A stretch of 64,000 nt of DNA, from assembly GCF_900176115.1 (NCBI RefSeq), contig NZ_FWWR01000009.1, positions 992,001-1,056,000 on the forward strand, read 5' to 3'. The notes under the pieces are model-generated. The model saw only the letters and a list, made by a program, of their open reading frames with translations. It was not told the origin of the DNA and did no database searches. The position numbers and the translations under genes were made by a program. How positions within the stretch are numbered: position 1 is the first letter of the stretch; every line of letters begins with the position of its first letter. This stretch comes from Peptoniphilus asaccharolyticus DSM 20463 (GTDB taxonomy: Bacteria > Bacillota > Clostridia > Tissierellales > Peptoniphilaceae). This document shows, one piece after another, positions 10,401 through 18,677 of this stretch.

Positions 10401-11463
10401 TTCTATCGCCTGTTTCTGAATGTCCATCAGGTGTCCTGTCAACTTCTTCTCCTTGTATAGATCTACTAACATCTCGAAGTTGCTCTGCTCCTCGCTCTGT
10501 GAAAGAAACTCCAGCCTCATCACTGCGTAGGTCGGATTTGGATACTTCCTTATGAAGTCCGTCTCTTCCTCCAAGCTGTTCAGTGTATTCTCTTTGATTT
10601 TCTCTATTATCTCGTCCGTACTCTCCATTTCGGAAAATTCGCTCGTTTTCACTAATTCTTTCCTGATCATCTCGTCGAAGTACATTTTCTTCTACCTCCT
10701 CTAATTCTTCTTTTATTTTATTATATCCTGCTTCTTTACCTCTTAAAACTTCTTTTTGAAGATCTATCTCTTTGCTTTTTTGAATGGTTGCATCAATGAC
10801 TGTTCCGCTAATGTCCGATACGCTTTCACCAAGACTCATTAGAGATATGCTGTCAAGTCTTTGAAAATTCTCTCTTAAAAGCTCATAATCTATCGAATAA
10901 TCTAACTTAAATCTTGACGCTACCGCATAGCTTACTGAATCCCTAACAAATTTAGTAAAAGATATTCTGTCCTCATCGGATATTCTAAGCTCATTTATCA
11001 AGCTATCTATTTTTTCATCTCCGTAGAACCTGCTTAAAGAAAAGATATTTTCTAAGGTGCTTTCGCTTTCTTCATAGCCCTCAGCTTTTATCATTTCTTT
11101 TAATACATCTCTATGAGCTTCTTTATCAAATCTCCAAAGATTTACCTCATTGACATCTCGGTTTCTTGAAACAGTCTGACTTATATCAAAGATATAGTCC
11201 ACTTTTTTGTATGTGCCATAATCCTCTAAAATGGGAATACCCTTTTGACCTCGCATGACAGTTCGGTTAAAGTGTTCTCTCCAGTAGTCAAACTTGGCAC
11301 AAGCTGTCGCTTCAGGATTTTTATCATAAATACTTAACTGACTTCTAAAATCGTACTTCTGATTGTTCCCGACAACTTTTAAGAGCTTCAGATACTCTGC
11401 TTCACTCTGCAGAACATCTTGTTTTATCAGCTCCAAAATGTTATGAAAATCATTTATTCGCAT
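7459..11463 (-). pseudogene. ICE methylase/helicase, N-terminal fragment (LPD and N6-methylase parts)
   Basis: The 1334-residue fragment starts at an ATG with AGGAGG just upstream. Domains in order: an N-terminal LtrC/ArdC-like part (SQLSIYDKNPEATACAKFDYW, RGQKGIPILED); a low-complexity acidic/basic linker (about 255-415); two large polyvalent-protein-associated domains including YGIGGHSHAVSGAKGSDEWH; a small DUF4314-like domain (DEVKYKGKDYTITRFDD); and an N6-adenine methylase domain with motif I LEPSMGIGNF and an NVPFGEY motif IV in place of NPPF. It ends abruptly at YLAARAEF; one added T in the TTTT run restores [13 protein letters not shown], the sequence expected next. A complete gene lies embedded in its linker at 10275-10685. 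Confidence 0.85.
10275..10685 (-). CDS. Small protein overprinted within the helicase gene, function unknown
   Basis: A 136-codon frame lies wholly inside the helicase gene on the same strand but in another frame. It starts at an ATG preceded by AGGAGG at 10695-10700, nine bases away, as good as any site in the window. The product has the composition of a folded, mostly helical acidic protein (start MYFDEMIRKELVKTSEF, middle RKYPNPTYAVMRLEFLSQ, end ALKEMTIKEVVEI), whereas the helicase frame over the same DNA is a repetitive Arg/Glu/Gly/Ser/Asp-rich linker. This contrast suggests that the small frame is the constrained one. I do not recognise its family. Confidence 0.65.
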   Translation of the reverse strand: MYFDEMIRKELVKTSEFSEMESTDEIIEKIKENTLNSLEEETDFIRKYPNPTYAVMRLEFLSQSEEQSNFEMLVDLYKEKKLTGHLMDIQKQAIEFMRTEKPKLMAAWKIEDENNPQYGAMISALKEMTIKEVVEI

Positions 11464-11488
11464 GTTTACCTCCTTCTTTTTTTACAAA

Positions 11489-12604
11489 GATAATTTATCA
11501 TAACAAGTGCAACATAAATAAACTCATAGCTAATCAGCTGTGTTAATATGTAAGTGACCAAACAAAACATATTAAAAGGAGTGATTAACTATGAGCTATA
11601 ACCATCTTACCATAGAAGAAAGATCTTGTATTTACCAATTTTTAAATTTAGGAATGAGTATAAGGAAAATTGCACAAGCACTTAAAAGGTCACCTAGTAC
11701 AATATCTAGAGAAATTAAAAGAAATTCATCTAAGATAAAAGTTAGTAGGGGAAGTTACACTAAGTACTTTCCGATAAAGGCAAATGATAAATATATTGAT
11801 AGAAGAAAAGACTGCCATAGAAAAAGTAAATTTTCTAAAGATGTTATTGATTATTTAACTGTAAAGATTAACGAACATTGGTCCCCTGAACAAATATCAA
11901 ATAGAAACACAAATGAGATTCATGAATTACCATCTACATCAACGATATATAGAATGATACACGCCAAAAAGCTGCCAAAAACTAGTATGAAAAATTTGAG
12001 AAGAAAAGCTAAATTTAAAAGGCCAGCAGAAAAAAGAGGAAAATTCAATGATAAAGGTAGAACAATTAAGAAAAGACCTAAAGAGATATACAGAAGGCAA
12101 GAATTAGGCCACTGGGAAGCAGATACAGTGGAATCAGGCAGATTAGATCATAAAAGGAAAAGTAGATGTTGTTTCGTAACTTTAGCAGAAAGAAAATCTA
12201 GATATTATATAGCAATCCTAGTTGAAAATAGAAAGTCGGAAAGCGTAACACCAGCAATAATAAATGCATTAAAAGATTATCCAAAAGAATTAGTAAAAAC
12301 AATAACCTTTGATAGAGGTAAAGAATTTTCAGAATTTGAGAAAATAGAAAAAGAATTAGGATGCAAAACTTATTTTTGTGATCCCTATTGTGCATGGCAA
12401 AAAGGTACAAATGAAAATAGTAACGGACTTTTGAGGGAGTTTTATCCTAAGGGTATGGATTTATCAGAAGTGAATATTGATGAATTAAATTATAACTTAA
12501 GTTTAATGAATAATAGACCTAGAAAATGTATAAAATATAAAACACCTAAAGAAGAACTTTTTGGTCTCTTACCATAGGTGTTGCATTTGATTTGACAATT
12601 CGTC
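11489..12604 (+). mobile_element. IS30-family insertion sequence, complete
   Basis: The element is about 1116 bp, with imperfect 26-bp terminal inverted repeats at 11489-11514 and 12579-12604 (19 of 26 positions match) and a single transposase gene. It sits 26 bases upstream of the helicase ATG, between the helicase and the AlbA-like gene, and so cuts the helicase off from upstream transcription. A partial identical copy lies at 1-534. No clear target duplication could be defined; both flanks contain CAAA. Confidence 0.85.
11591..12577 (+). CDS. IS30-family transposase
   Basis: The 328-residue protein is full length for the family. It opens with the helix-turn-helix signature HLTIEERSCIYQFLNLGMS and RSPSTISREIKRN, followed by a linker and the DDE catalytic core: HWEADTVE, TFDRGKEF and the acidic residue after CAWQKGTNENSNGLLREF. 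The ATG is preceded by AAAGGAGTG. It transposes the IS in which it lies and is intact, so the element may still be active; the second identical copy at the left edge supports recent movement. Confidence 0.93.
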   Translation: MSYNHLTIEERSCIYQFLNLGMSIRKIAQALKRSPSTISREIKRNSSKIKVSRGSYTKYFPIKANDKYIDRRKDCHRKSKFSKDVIDYLTVKINEHWSPEQISNRNTNEIHELPSTSTIYRMIHAKKLPKTSMKNLRRKAKFKRPAEKRGKFNDKGRTIKKRPKEIYRRQELGHWEADTVESGRLDHKRKSRCCFVTLAERKSRYYIAILVENRKSESVTPAIINALKDYPKELVKTITFDRGKEFSEFEKIEKELGCKTYFCDPYCAWQKGTNENSNGLLREFYPKGMDLSEVNIDELNYNLSLMNNRPRKCIKYKTPKEELFGLLP

Positions 12605-12606
12605 CA

Positions 12607-12644
12607 AACAAAAAAGGCGGTTAGATTTTACTCTAATCACCTTT
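12607..12644 (-). terminator. Terminator after the AlbA-like gene
   Basis: CTAATCACCTTT (12633-12644) and AAAGGCGGTTAG (12613-12624) form a 12-bp stem with one G-T pair, followed on the minus strand by a run of T. Confidence 0.75.
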
Positions 12645-12669
12645 AAATTCTGTGTGCTGCAACTTACTG

Positions 12670-14169
12670 CTATTCATTCAGTTCCCAATGACCATTACTT
12701 CCACTTCCTACATATTGTAGATTATCCATTTCTTTAATGGTTCTTTCTATAGTCTTTACACTAACTCCAGCTTCATCTGCAATTGCTTTTCTTGTAATCT
12801 TGTTGTTTCCTCTTATTTTTTCTTTTATAAACTCTGCAAGAGCTATCTTATCGTGAGCGACATCCTGAGCGACACTGTGAGCGACATCCTGAGCGACACT
12901 GTGAGCGACATCCTGAGCGACACTGTGAGCGACATCCTGAGCGACACTGTGAGCGACATCCTGAGCGACACCGCTTCCTCCAACTTTTTGAGTCGCTATT
13001 TTCTTCAAAGGAATAATCGTTCTAAATATATCTCCCTCCTCAAACAGAGGATCAACACCTGAATATAGCCTTGTATATTTATAGGTGTTTCTCATACCTG
13101 AACCAAGCTCATCAGCAAGTCCTATTTCTCTAAATACTTTTGAAATAGCCGGATTTTTAGGAAAAGGTTCAAACTTTTGTAAATCCAATGCTCCCATGCC
13201 ATGAGCTAAGTTACTGTTTTCAATAGTAATCTTCTCATCATCAATAATCATTTTGGCTGGGAAACCACTTGAATAATCTCTGTGAGCCAATGTATTAGAA
13301 ACAATTTCTCTAAGTATTCTATCCCTTGCATTGACATTTACAATTCCGTCTAAGACAAATAAGTCATTCAAATGCTTCTGTCCAAACGCAATAAGCCTAT
13401 CGTAGCTATCAATCAGATTTGTTATGACAACATCTCTATCGTCATACCTATCCTTGTTTTCAACTCTAAATATTGCATCAGTTTTATGCTGTGGAAGAAC
13501 AGACATAATAGAGTTGTCTTTTCCAAATAGCAAAATCGCTGCTAATGTAATGCCTTCAAGCTTTGTTTCAGGATCTGTCAGAATGAGATTTGCACTTCGT
13601 AATAGCTCCTCATCGCTCATATTTTCCCAAACATGATTTTTATTTCTTGCAACTGCCATTCTCTTGGCTTTAGCGATAACAGAGGCATCAAGAAAATCAA
13701 TATCAAGATTTGGATATACCTTATTTACAAAATAACTTCCTTGTTTTCTTGCATATAACTTATAGACAAGTTCTGCATGGTCTGTGATATTGATGTCTCC
13801 TTCATAAGACCTGTCCCATATTCTTCCATTATGCCTGCATACCTGATAACCTTCAGGCACTCGGATATAAATGACTTTTTTACTGTCAATTTCAAAGACT
13901 TCCGGTAATAAATAAAGTGGTGGGTACATCTTCTGCGAATTGTTGATAGATGTTGTAAATTCTTTAATAACCTTATCCACTTTATCTTCACTAACACCAA
14001 CAATATCTCTTTTATCATTTACACCAAGTAAAATATGTCCTCCATTTCTATTGTTGAAAGAGCATACTGTATCAAAGACATCTTTGGTTAAAGCATTCCT
14101 TGATTCTTTAAATTCAACATCTATCTTTTCTCCGTTTTGAATTAACTTTTTTATTTCATCTATCGTCAT
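12670..14169 (-). CDS. AlbA/Schlafen-type ATP-binding protein with C-terminal winged helix
   Basis: The N-terminal 120 residues form an AlbA_2 (Schlafen-like) domain (VEFKESRNALTKDVFDTVCSF, NRNGGHILLGVND). A HATPase_c_4-type domain follows (REIVSNTLAHRDYSSGFPAK, then GLADELGSGMRNTYKY), and the C-terminus has a winged helix (RKAIADEAGVSVKTIERTIKE). Between the last two domains the sequence VAQDVAHS is repeated five times. Members are usually called putative transcriptional regulators (COG2865); some Schlafen-like proteins act in defence, but this one's role is unknown. I start at the ATG at 14169: an earlier ATG at 14211 lies inside the upstream AbrB-type gene and lacks a ribosome binding site. 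It follows that gene by 19 bases and is probably co-transcribed. Confidence 0.85.
   Translation of the reverse strand: MTIDEIKKLIQNGEKIDVEFKESRNALTKDVFDTVCSFNNRNGGHILLGVNDKRDIVGVSEDKVDKVIKEFTTSINNSQKMYPPLYLLPEVFEIDSKKVIYIRVPEGYQVCRHNGRIWDRSYEGDINITDHAELVYKLYARKQGSYFVNKVYPNLDIDFLDASVIAKAKRMAVARNKNHVWENMSDEELLRSANLILTDPETKLEGITLAAILLFGKDNSIMSVLPQHKTDAIFRVENKDRYDDRDVVITNLIDSYDRLIAFGQKHLNDLFVLDGIVNVNARDRILREIVSNTLAHRDYSSGFPAKMIIDDEKITIENSNLAHGMGALDLQKFEPFPKNPAISKVFREIGLADELGSGMRNTYKYTRLYSGVDPLFEEGDIFRTIIPLKKIATQKVGGSGVAQDVAHSVAQDVAHSVAQDVAHSVAQDVAHSVAQDVAHDKIALAEFIKEKIRGNNKITRKAIADEAGVSVKTIERTIKEMDNLQYVGSGSNGHWELNE
12853..12972. repeat. Five tandem copies of a 24-bp unit inside the AlbA-like gene
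   Basis: Five units start at 12853, 12877, 12901, 12925 and 12949. They are identical except for the last base of the fifth. Each unit is itself two related 12-mers (GTGAGCGACATC and CTGAGCGACACT). Translated on the minus strand each gives VAQDVAHS, so gain or loss of units keeps the frame and changes only the linker length. Confidence 0.95.
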
Positions 14170-14188
14170 CTTTGTTATTTCACCACCT

Positions 14189-14368
14189 TTATTTATCAAT
14201 ATTTTCTTCAATAAAAGTCTTGGAGTTTTGAATTTGCACCTTATCTTTATGAACTACAAAAGTAACATAATCTCCATTTTGTAAGTCCAAAAGTTCTCTT
14301 ATCCTTTTCGGAATGGTAACTTGCCCCTTTGACATAACTTTTGCAGTATCCATAAATGTATCTTTCAT
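14189..14368 (-). CDS. AbrB/SpoVT-like small DNA-binding protein
   Basis: This 59-residue protein has the swapped-hairpin AbrB signature: AKVMSKGQVTIPKRIRELL followed by DLQNGDYVTFVVHKDKVQI. Such proteins are small transcription regulators or antitoxins. The ATG at 14368 is preceded by GAAAGGAAACGAG. It is followed 19 bases later by the AlbA-like ATPase gene, so the two look like one operon; no toxin gene of a known kind lies beside it. Confidence 0.8.
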   Translation of the reverse strand: MKDTFMDTAKVMSKGQVTIPKRIRELLDLQNGDYVTFVVHKDKVQIQNSKTFIEENIDK

Positions 14369-14451
14369 ACTCGTTTCCTTTCTCCCTACTTTTCCTACAA
14401 AAGATTATAGCATTTTTAGGGCATTTTTTCCACCTTGAAATTAGTGCCATC

Positions 14452-16158
14452 TTACTTGATATAAGTTGAAACCACTTCTTTTATCTCAGTTTCAATTGCC
14501 TCTAAAAAATTTTTCTTTGATGATTTTCCCTGTGCAATATCCGATAACTCCATTTCCCACTTTGCTGTTGTTTCTGCTGATTTAAAAGTATCAGCTACAA
14601 TCGTTACAAGGCTGATTCCCTTATGTGTAGCAATAAGGTTCTTTTTATCTCTTTCTACAAATCCCTTGAAAATCAGATTTTCAATAATCCCTGCTCTTGT
14701 TGCAGATGTTCCAAGTCCTTTTCGCTCAACCTCTACTCCTTTTTCAAGTGCATCATTTCCTGCAAGCTCCATAGATTTAAGAAGAGTATCTTCAGTAAAG
14801 TGTTTAGGTGATGTTGTATACTTTTCTTTTATTTCCTTGTTTTCAATGCTCAATACATCACCAATGTTCACATCAGGAAGTGCCATATCTTCATTTTTCT
14901 TAGACTTATATTCTTTAAGATATTTTGTAAAACCTTCATCTTTAATTGTCTTGCCTGAGCTTGTAAAAGTAAAGCTATCAAATTCAGCTACAATCTTCGT
15001 TGTGCTTTCCACTAAAGGATAGCCCACACTTGCGTGGAATTTATCGGATATAAGGAAGTAAACTTTAGCTTCACTTAAAGGAAGTTCTGAAACATCTTCT
15101 TTTAAGGAACTGATTGTCGGGATAATAGCATGATGATCCGTAACCTTTTTAGAGTTAAATACCGTCTTGATACGCCCTGTATCAAAATCATTCTTTCCTA
15201 AAATGTTATTAACCGTACTTACAATCATATCTTCCGTTAAGCATCTGCTGTCTGTTCTTGGATAGGTAATCAGTTTCTTTTCGTAAAGACTTTGAGCATA
15301 ATCAAGTGTCTGCTTAGCTGAGTATCCAAAATATTTATTGCACTCTCTTTGAAGCGTTGTCAGGTCAAATGGCAGCTCAGGCTTTGTTATCTTTTCCTTT
15401 TGAATAACATCGGTAATTTCTATCTTATCGCCTACTAAATTTAAGAGCTGTTCCGCTGTTATTTCATCATCAATTCTATCTGTTGATAGTGTAAAGCCAT
15501 TAAGGCTTAATTCCACTGTATAATATTTTTCTTTCTTAAAATTTGCTATCTCATCATCTCTATTTACAATCATTGCAAGAGTTGGTGTTTGTACCCTCCC
15601 AACAGAATAACTCTGTTTATATAGGCACGAATACAGTCTGCTTAAATTCATTCCCACAAGCCAATCTGCTATTGCCCTTGCTTGTGATGATTCAAATAGA
15701 TTATCGTAAAAACTTCCATCTTTTAGGTTATCAAAGCCCTCTTTAATTGCACTATCTTCCATTGATGAAATCCAAAGGCGTTTCATCTGCTTTTTACAAT
15801 TTGCCTGATTGTAGACAAGTCTGAAGATGGCTTCTCCTTCACGCCCTGCATCGCAGGCATTTATCACGATGTCTATATCCTTATCATTCATCAGCTTTTT
15901 AAGAATCGTAAATTGTTTCTTTGTGGACTTTGCAATCTCATACTTATATTCTTTTGGGATAATCGGTAAATCAGCCATATTCCACTTCGCATATTTTTCA
16001 TCATAACTATCAGGATTTGCCATTTGAATTAAATGTCCAACACACCAGCTTACCTTGTATCCGTTTCCTTCATAATATCCGTCTTTCTTTTTTGTAGCTC
16101 CAATCACTTTTGCAATAGAGATTGCAACACTTGGCTTTTCAGCAATTACTAAATTCAT
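14452..16158 (-). CDS. topB: DNA topoisomerase III (type IA), ICE-encoded
   Basis: The enzyme relaxes or decatenates DNA through a single-strand break and is a standard member of Tn1549-type ICEs. It begins MNLVIAEKPSVAISIAKVIG (Toprim), has NACDAGREGEAIF with the acidic metal site at about residue 100, QTPTLAMIV at about 191, and the catalytic Tyr in LITYPRTDSR near residue 297. At 568 residues it is shorter than chromosomal TopB and lacks C-terminal zinc fingers, as is common on mobile elements. No damage is seen. Confidence 0.92.
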   Translation of the reverse strand: MNLVIAEKPSVAISIAKVIGATKKKDGYYEGNGYKVSWCVGHLIQMANPDSYDEKYAKWNMADLPIIPKEYKYEIAKSTKKQFTILKKLMNDKDIDIVINACDAGREGEAIFRLVYNQANCKKQMKRLWISSMEDSAIKEGFDNLKDGSFYDNLFESSQARAIADWLVGMNLSRLYSCLYKQSYSVGRVQTPTLAMIVNRDDEIANFKKEKYYTVELSLNGFTLSTDRIDDEITAEQLLNLVGDKIEITDVIQKEKITKPELPFDLTTLQRECNKYFGYSAKQTLDYAQSLYEKKLITYPRTDSRCLTEDMIVSTVNNILGKNDFDTGRIKTVFNSKKVTDHHAIIPTISSLKEDVSELPLSEAKVYFLISDKFHASVGYPLVESTTKIVAEFDSFTFTSSGKTIKDEGFTKYLKEYKSKKNEDMALPDVNIGDVLSIENKEIKEKYTTSPKHFTEDTLLKSMELAGNDALEKGVEVERKGLGTSATRAGIIENLIFKGFVERDKKNLIATHKGISLVTIVADTFKSAETTAKWEMELSDIAQGKSSKKNFLEAIETEIKEVVSTYIK

Positions 16159-16185
16159 CTATTTTTTCCTCCTGTTTTTCAATAT

Positions 16186-16215
16186 AAAAGGGCGAAAGAT
16201 TTTACTCTCTCGCCC
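16186..16215 (-). terminator. Terminator between the DUF4366 gene and topB
   Basis: GGGCGAGAGA (16206-16215, minus strand) pairs with TCTTTCGCCC (16190-16199), and TTTTATA follows on the minus strand. Confidence 0.75.
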
Positions 16216-16255
16216 TGTGTTTTGCACCAAATATTATATAGTTTTAGGTGCAAAT

Positions 16256-18451
16256 TTACTCTAACTCATTATCTTCTGTTTCTTTTTCACTTTCTTCTGC
16301 CTCTGAAAAGAAATCATCATCTTCCTCCTCAAATCCTTCAAGCTCCTTATCTTCCTTTTTCTTAACGACCTTAAAATAATATCCTGCACCTAATGCTCCT
16401 GCTACTACAAGAATGAGAATTAAGTAGGTTCCCATATTGCTGCTTTCTTCCTTTTTTACTGGCTTAGGTTCTTCTTTTTCAGGTTCTTCTTTTTCAGGTT
16501 CTTCTTTTTCAGGTTCTTCCTTTTTAATTTCCTGTTTTGGATCTTCTTTCTTTTCAACCATATTAAGAAGATCATCTTCGGATGCTTCTGTTAGGAGCAT
16601 AACATTCTCGCTATCCTCATCGTGATTGATGATTAAATGGAAGGTCTTGCCATTCTTAGTAGTAAAGGTAACAAACTGTCTTGCATCCGCTGAATACATA
16701 TCCGTTTCTCTCTTATCACTGCTATCTCCATGATGAATCGGATAATCCTTGTTCGCATTATCCTTATTTTCCGTAACAGTTCCTCGTGCCTTTGATGGAG
16801 CAGAAGCAACTCCTTTATTGGTATTTACTGTCTTACTTGAACCATCCATAGAGGAATCCTGACTGCTGTTATTGGCAGGTTGTTTCGGTGTCAGCTTATT
16901 GGGATAACGAACTTCTTTTTCTTTTCCATCGGTCTTGTCAACATTTGTGTCCTTTGTAATCTTTCCTGTATTATCCTGTGATGATGAGCCTTTACCCGTA
17001 TCACTTACCGATGCTTGAGGGAAGTTTCCTGTTCCTGTTTTCATTCCAGAGATAGGGCTGATTGGAGTTACAGTAGGATTATGCGTAACTGTAGCCTTGC
17101 CAACCTCATTCGTCTTTTTCTCAAGCTCCTTAATTTTCTCAGTTAGCTTCTCAATCTCCTTTTTCATATCCGCCGATAAGTCCTTATCGTCTTTGCTCTT
17201 TTCAAGTTTTTCCTTCAGCTTATCTATTTTTTCCTCAAGGTCTTTGATTTTCTCCTTTTGCTTGTCGCTTAATTTATCCTTGTCCTTAATCTCCTGACTT
17301 AGCTTATCAAGTTTTTCCTGAAGTTCCTTAGATTCCTTTTCCATTTTTGAAATATCATCTTTGCTAAGCTCTGTTTGAGTTCCCTTATCTTCTGTTTTTG
17401 ACTTTTCTGTCTGCGTCTGAGCATTACTTTCTAACTTTTTTACAATTCGGATAATACTATCGCTTCCATCACCTTTTACTGTGTAGTTTACAAAATCGTC
17501 ATTAAAGCTCATGTTATCAGGAAGCATTTCAAGATCAGAAGCGTCAATCACCTGATTTTTGTCAAAGGAAGCTGAATACTCCTTATATACCTTTCCATCC
17601 TGATATTGATATTTGACCTTTACTTCACTTTTTGTCTGACTTTCCTGATCCTTTGTATCCTTATTGTCTGTTTGAGTTGACGCATTCGATACTCTCTTAT
17701 ATAAATCCTCTAAAGGTAATTCAAGGTAGGGTACACCGGTATGAAATCTGTTCCATGTTTCAATAATCAGCTTGTCTTTAACAATCTTAATTTCTTTTAC
17801 ATTGTTGATATTGGGATTTGCTTCCTTTACTCTGCCAATAATAGCGTTCTTTGTTTCCTCTTTAAGCTCTCCCTCATAATCAACCGTTACTTTCTCAATA
17901 TTTCTATTTAACTGTAGAACAGGGCAGGTATAGACAATGACATTTGCTTTCTTTCCTTTTACAGTTCGTTCTTCTGCATTTTCTGTAATATCTCCAATAT
18001 AGTAATTATCTTTATCTCTTGGAGAAACGATACTTGTAAAAGCACCTGTCCCTACATTATGAATTCGATAATATGGATAAGTTTTCTTTGTCATATATCT
18101 TAGATCATCTAACTGATTTACCTTGTCCATATTCTCATTGGTAAAGGTTTCATTATACTTATCGAGAACTACACCGCCCTTTTCTTCAAAGGATTTTGAT
18201 AAGGAAAATTTAAAGTTCAATGGCTGACCTTCCTTATTTCCTTTTCCGAGATGATAAAATCCTCTAAAGGTGTCATCTGAAGTATGATCCTCAAATTTCA
18301 GTTCATAATATGTTTCATATTTTTCAGGCGGTTCATTTGACGCAAACACTGTCTTTGCACCAACTTTTAACACCCCTAAAACTCCACCCATTAACAGGGT
18401 AAAAGCTACAACAATGGCTGTAATTCTTTTATTTTTCAAACTGGTTTTCAT
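16256..18451 (-). CDS. ICE surface protein, CD1107/DUF4366 family
   Basis: The 731-residue protein is secreted and anchored: an N-terminal signal segment (RITAIVVAFTLLMGGVLGVL) and a C-terminal transmembrane helix (YLILILVVAGALGAGYYF, about 675-692) followed by an acidic tail. In between are an extended N-terminal part unlike the usual shorter family members, a long Lys/Glu coiled coil (about 365-450), a Ser/Thr/Asn-rich stretch, and the DUF4366 core (DARQFVTFTTKNGKTFHLIINHDEDSENVMLLTEASEDDL split over about 590-630) just before a repeated EEPEKEEPEK segment. The family always sits with DUF4315 and the NlpC/P60 gene in the conjugation module; a role in cell contact or channel assembly at the wall is an inference. 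Confidence 0.85.
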   Translation of the reverse strand: MKTSLKNKRITAIVVAFTLLMGGVLGVLKVGAKTVFASNEPPEKYETYYELKFEDHTSDDTFRGFYHLGKGNKEGQPLNFKFSLSKSFEEKGGVVLDKYNETFTNENMDKVNQLDDLRYMTKKTYPYYRIHNVGTGAFTSIVSPRDKDNYYIGDITENAEERTVKGKKANVIVYTCPVLQLNRNIEKVTVDYEGELKEETKNAIIGRVKEANPNINNVKEIKIVKDKLIIETWNRFHTGVPYLELPLEDLYKRVSNASTQTDNKDTKDQESQTKSEVKVKYQYQDGKVYKEYSASFDKNQVIDASDLEMLPDNMSFNDDFVNYTVKGDGSDSIIRIVKKLESNAQTQTEKSKTEDKGTQTELSKDDISKMEKESKELQEKLDKLSQEIKDKDKLSDKQKEKIKDLEEKIDKLKEKLEKSKDDKDLSADMKKEIEKLTEKIKELEKKTNEVGKATVTHNPTVTPISPISGMKTGTGNFPQASVSDTGKGSSSQDNTGKITKDTNVDKTDGKEKEVRYPNKLTPKQPANNSSQDSSMDGSSKTVNTNKGVASAPSKARGTVTENKDNANKDYPIHHGDSSDKRETDMYSADARQFVTFTTKNGKTFHLIINHDEDSENVMLLTEASEDDLLNMVEKKEDPKQEIKKEEPEKEEPEKEEPEKEEPKPVKKEESSNMGTYLILILVVAGALGAGYYFKVVKKKEDKELEGFEEEDDDFFSEAEESEKETEDNELE

Positions 18452-18665
18452 TTGTTTTCTCCTTTTTCACTTCTGCTTTTTCTCTGTTTACTTTTGCCAT
18501 TAAATCACTGATTGTAATGTTGTTCTTTCTGCAAATGGCAATAATTTCTTCGTTTTCAAGTTCTTCCTCACGAATGAACAAAGGCTCCAATTCTTCATCA
18601 ATTAGAGCCTTTTTATCTTTTAACTTCTTTATTCTGTTTTTTACTGCTGTCAGTTCTTTTTTCAA
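18429..18665 (-). CDS. DUF4315 family protein
   Basis: This short coiled-coil protein of 78 residues belongs to the DUF4315 family, found only in Tn1549-type conjugation modules. A Lys-rich helical first half is followed by NEEIIAICRKNNITISDLMAKV. It starts at a TTG with AGGAGG seven bases upstream and its 3' end overlaps the DUF4366 gene by 23 bases, implying coupled translation. Its function is unknown. Confidence 0.85.
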   Translation of the reverse strand: MKKELTAVKNRIKKLKDKKALIDEELEPLFIREEELENEEIIAICRKNNITISDLMAKVNREKAEVKKEKTNENQFEK

Positions 18666-18677
18666 ATTGTGTCCTCC

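Noticed and set aside
11480-12615. Target duplication of the complete IS30
   Set aside because: CAAA occurs on both sides but the flanks are A-rich and the exact ends uncertain, so it could be chance.
12853-12972. Possible CRISPR-like array
   Set aside because: The repeats are strictly tandem without spacers and translate in frame within a gene.
14247-14450. 67-codon frame between topB and the AlbA-like gene
   Set aside because: It overlaps the AbrB-type gene in another frame; the AbrB frame has recognisable motifs and a ribosome binding site, this one does not.
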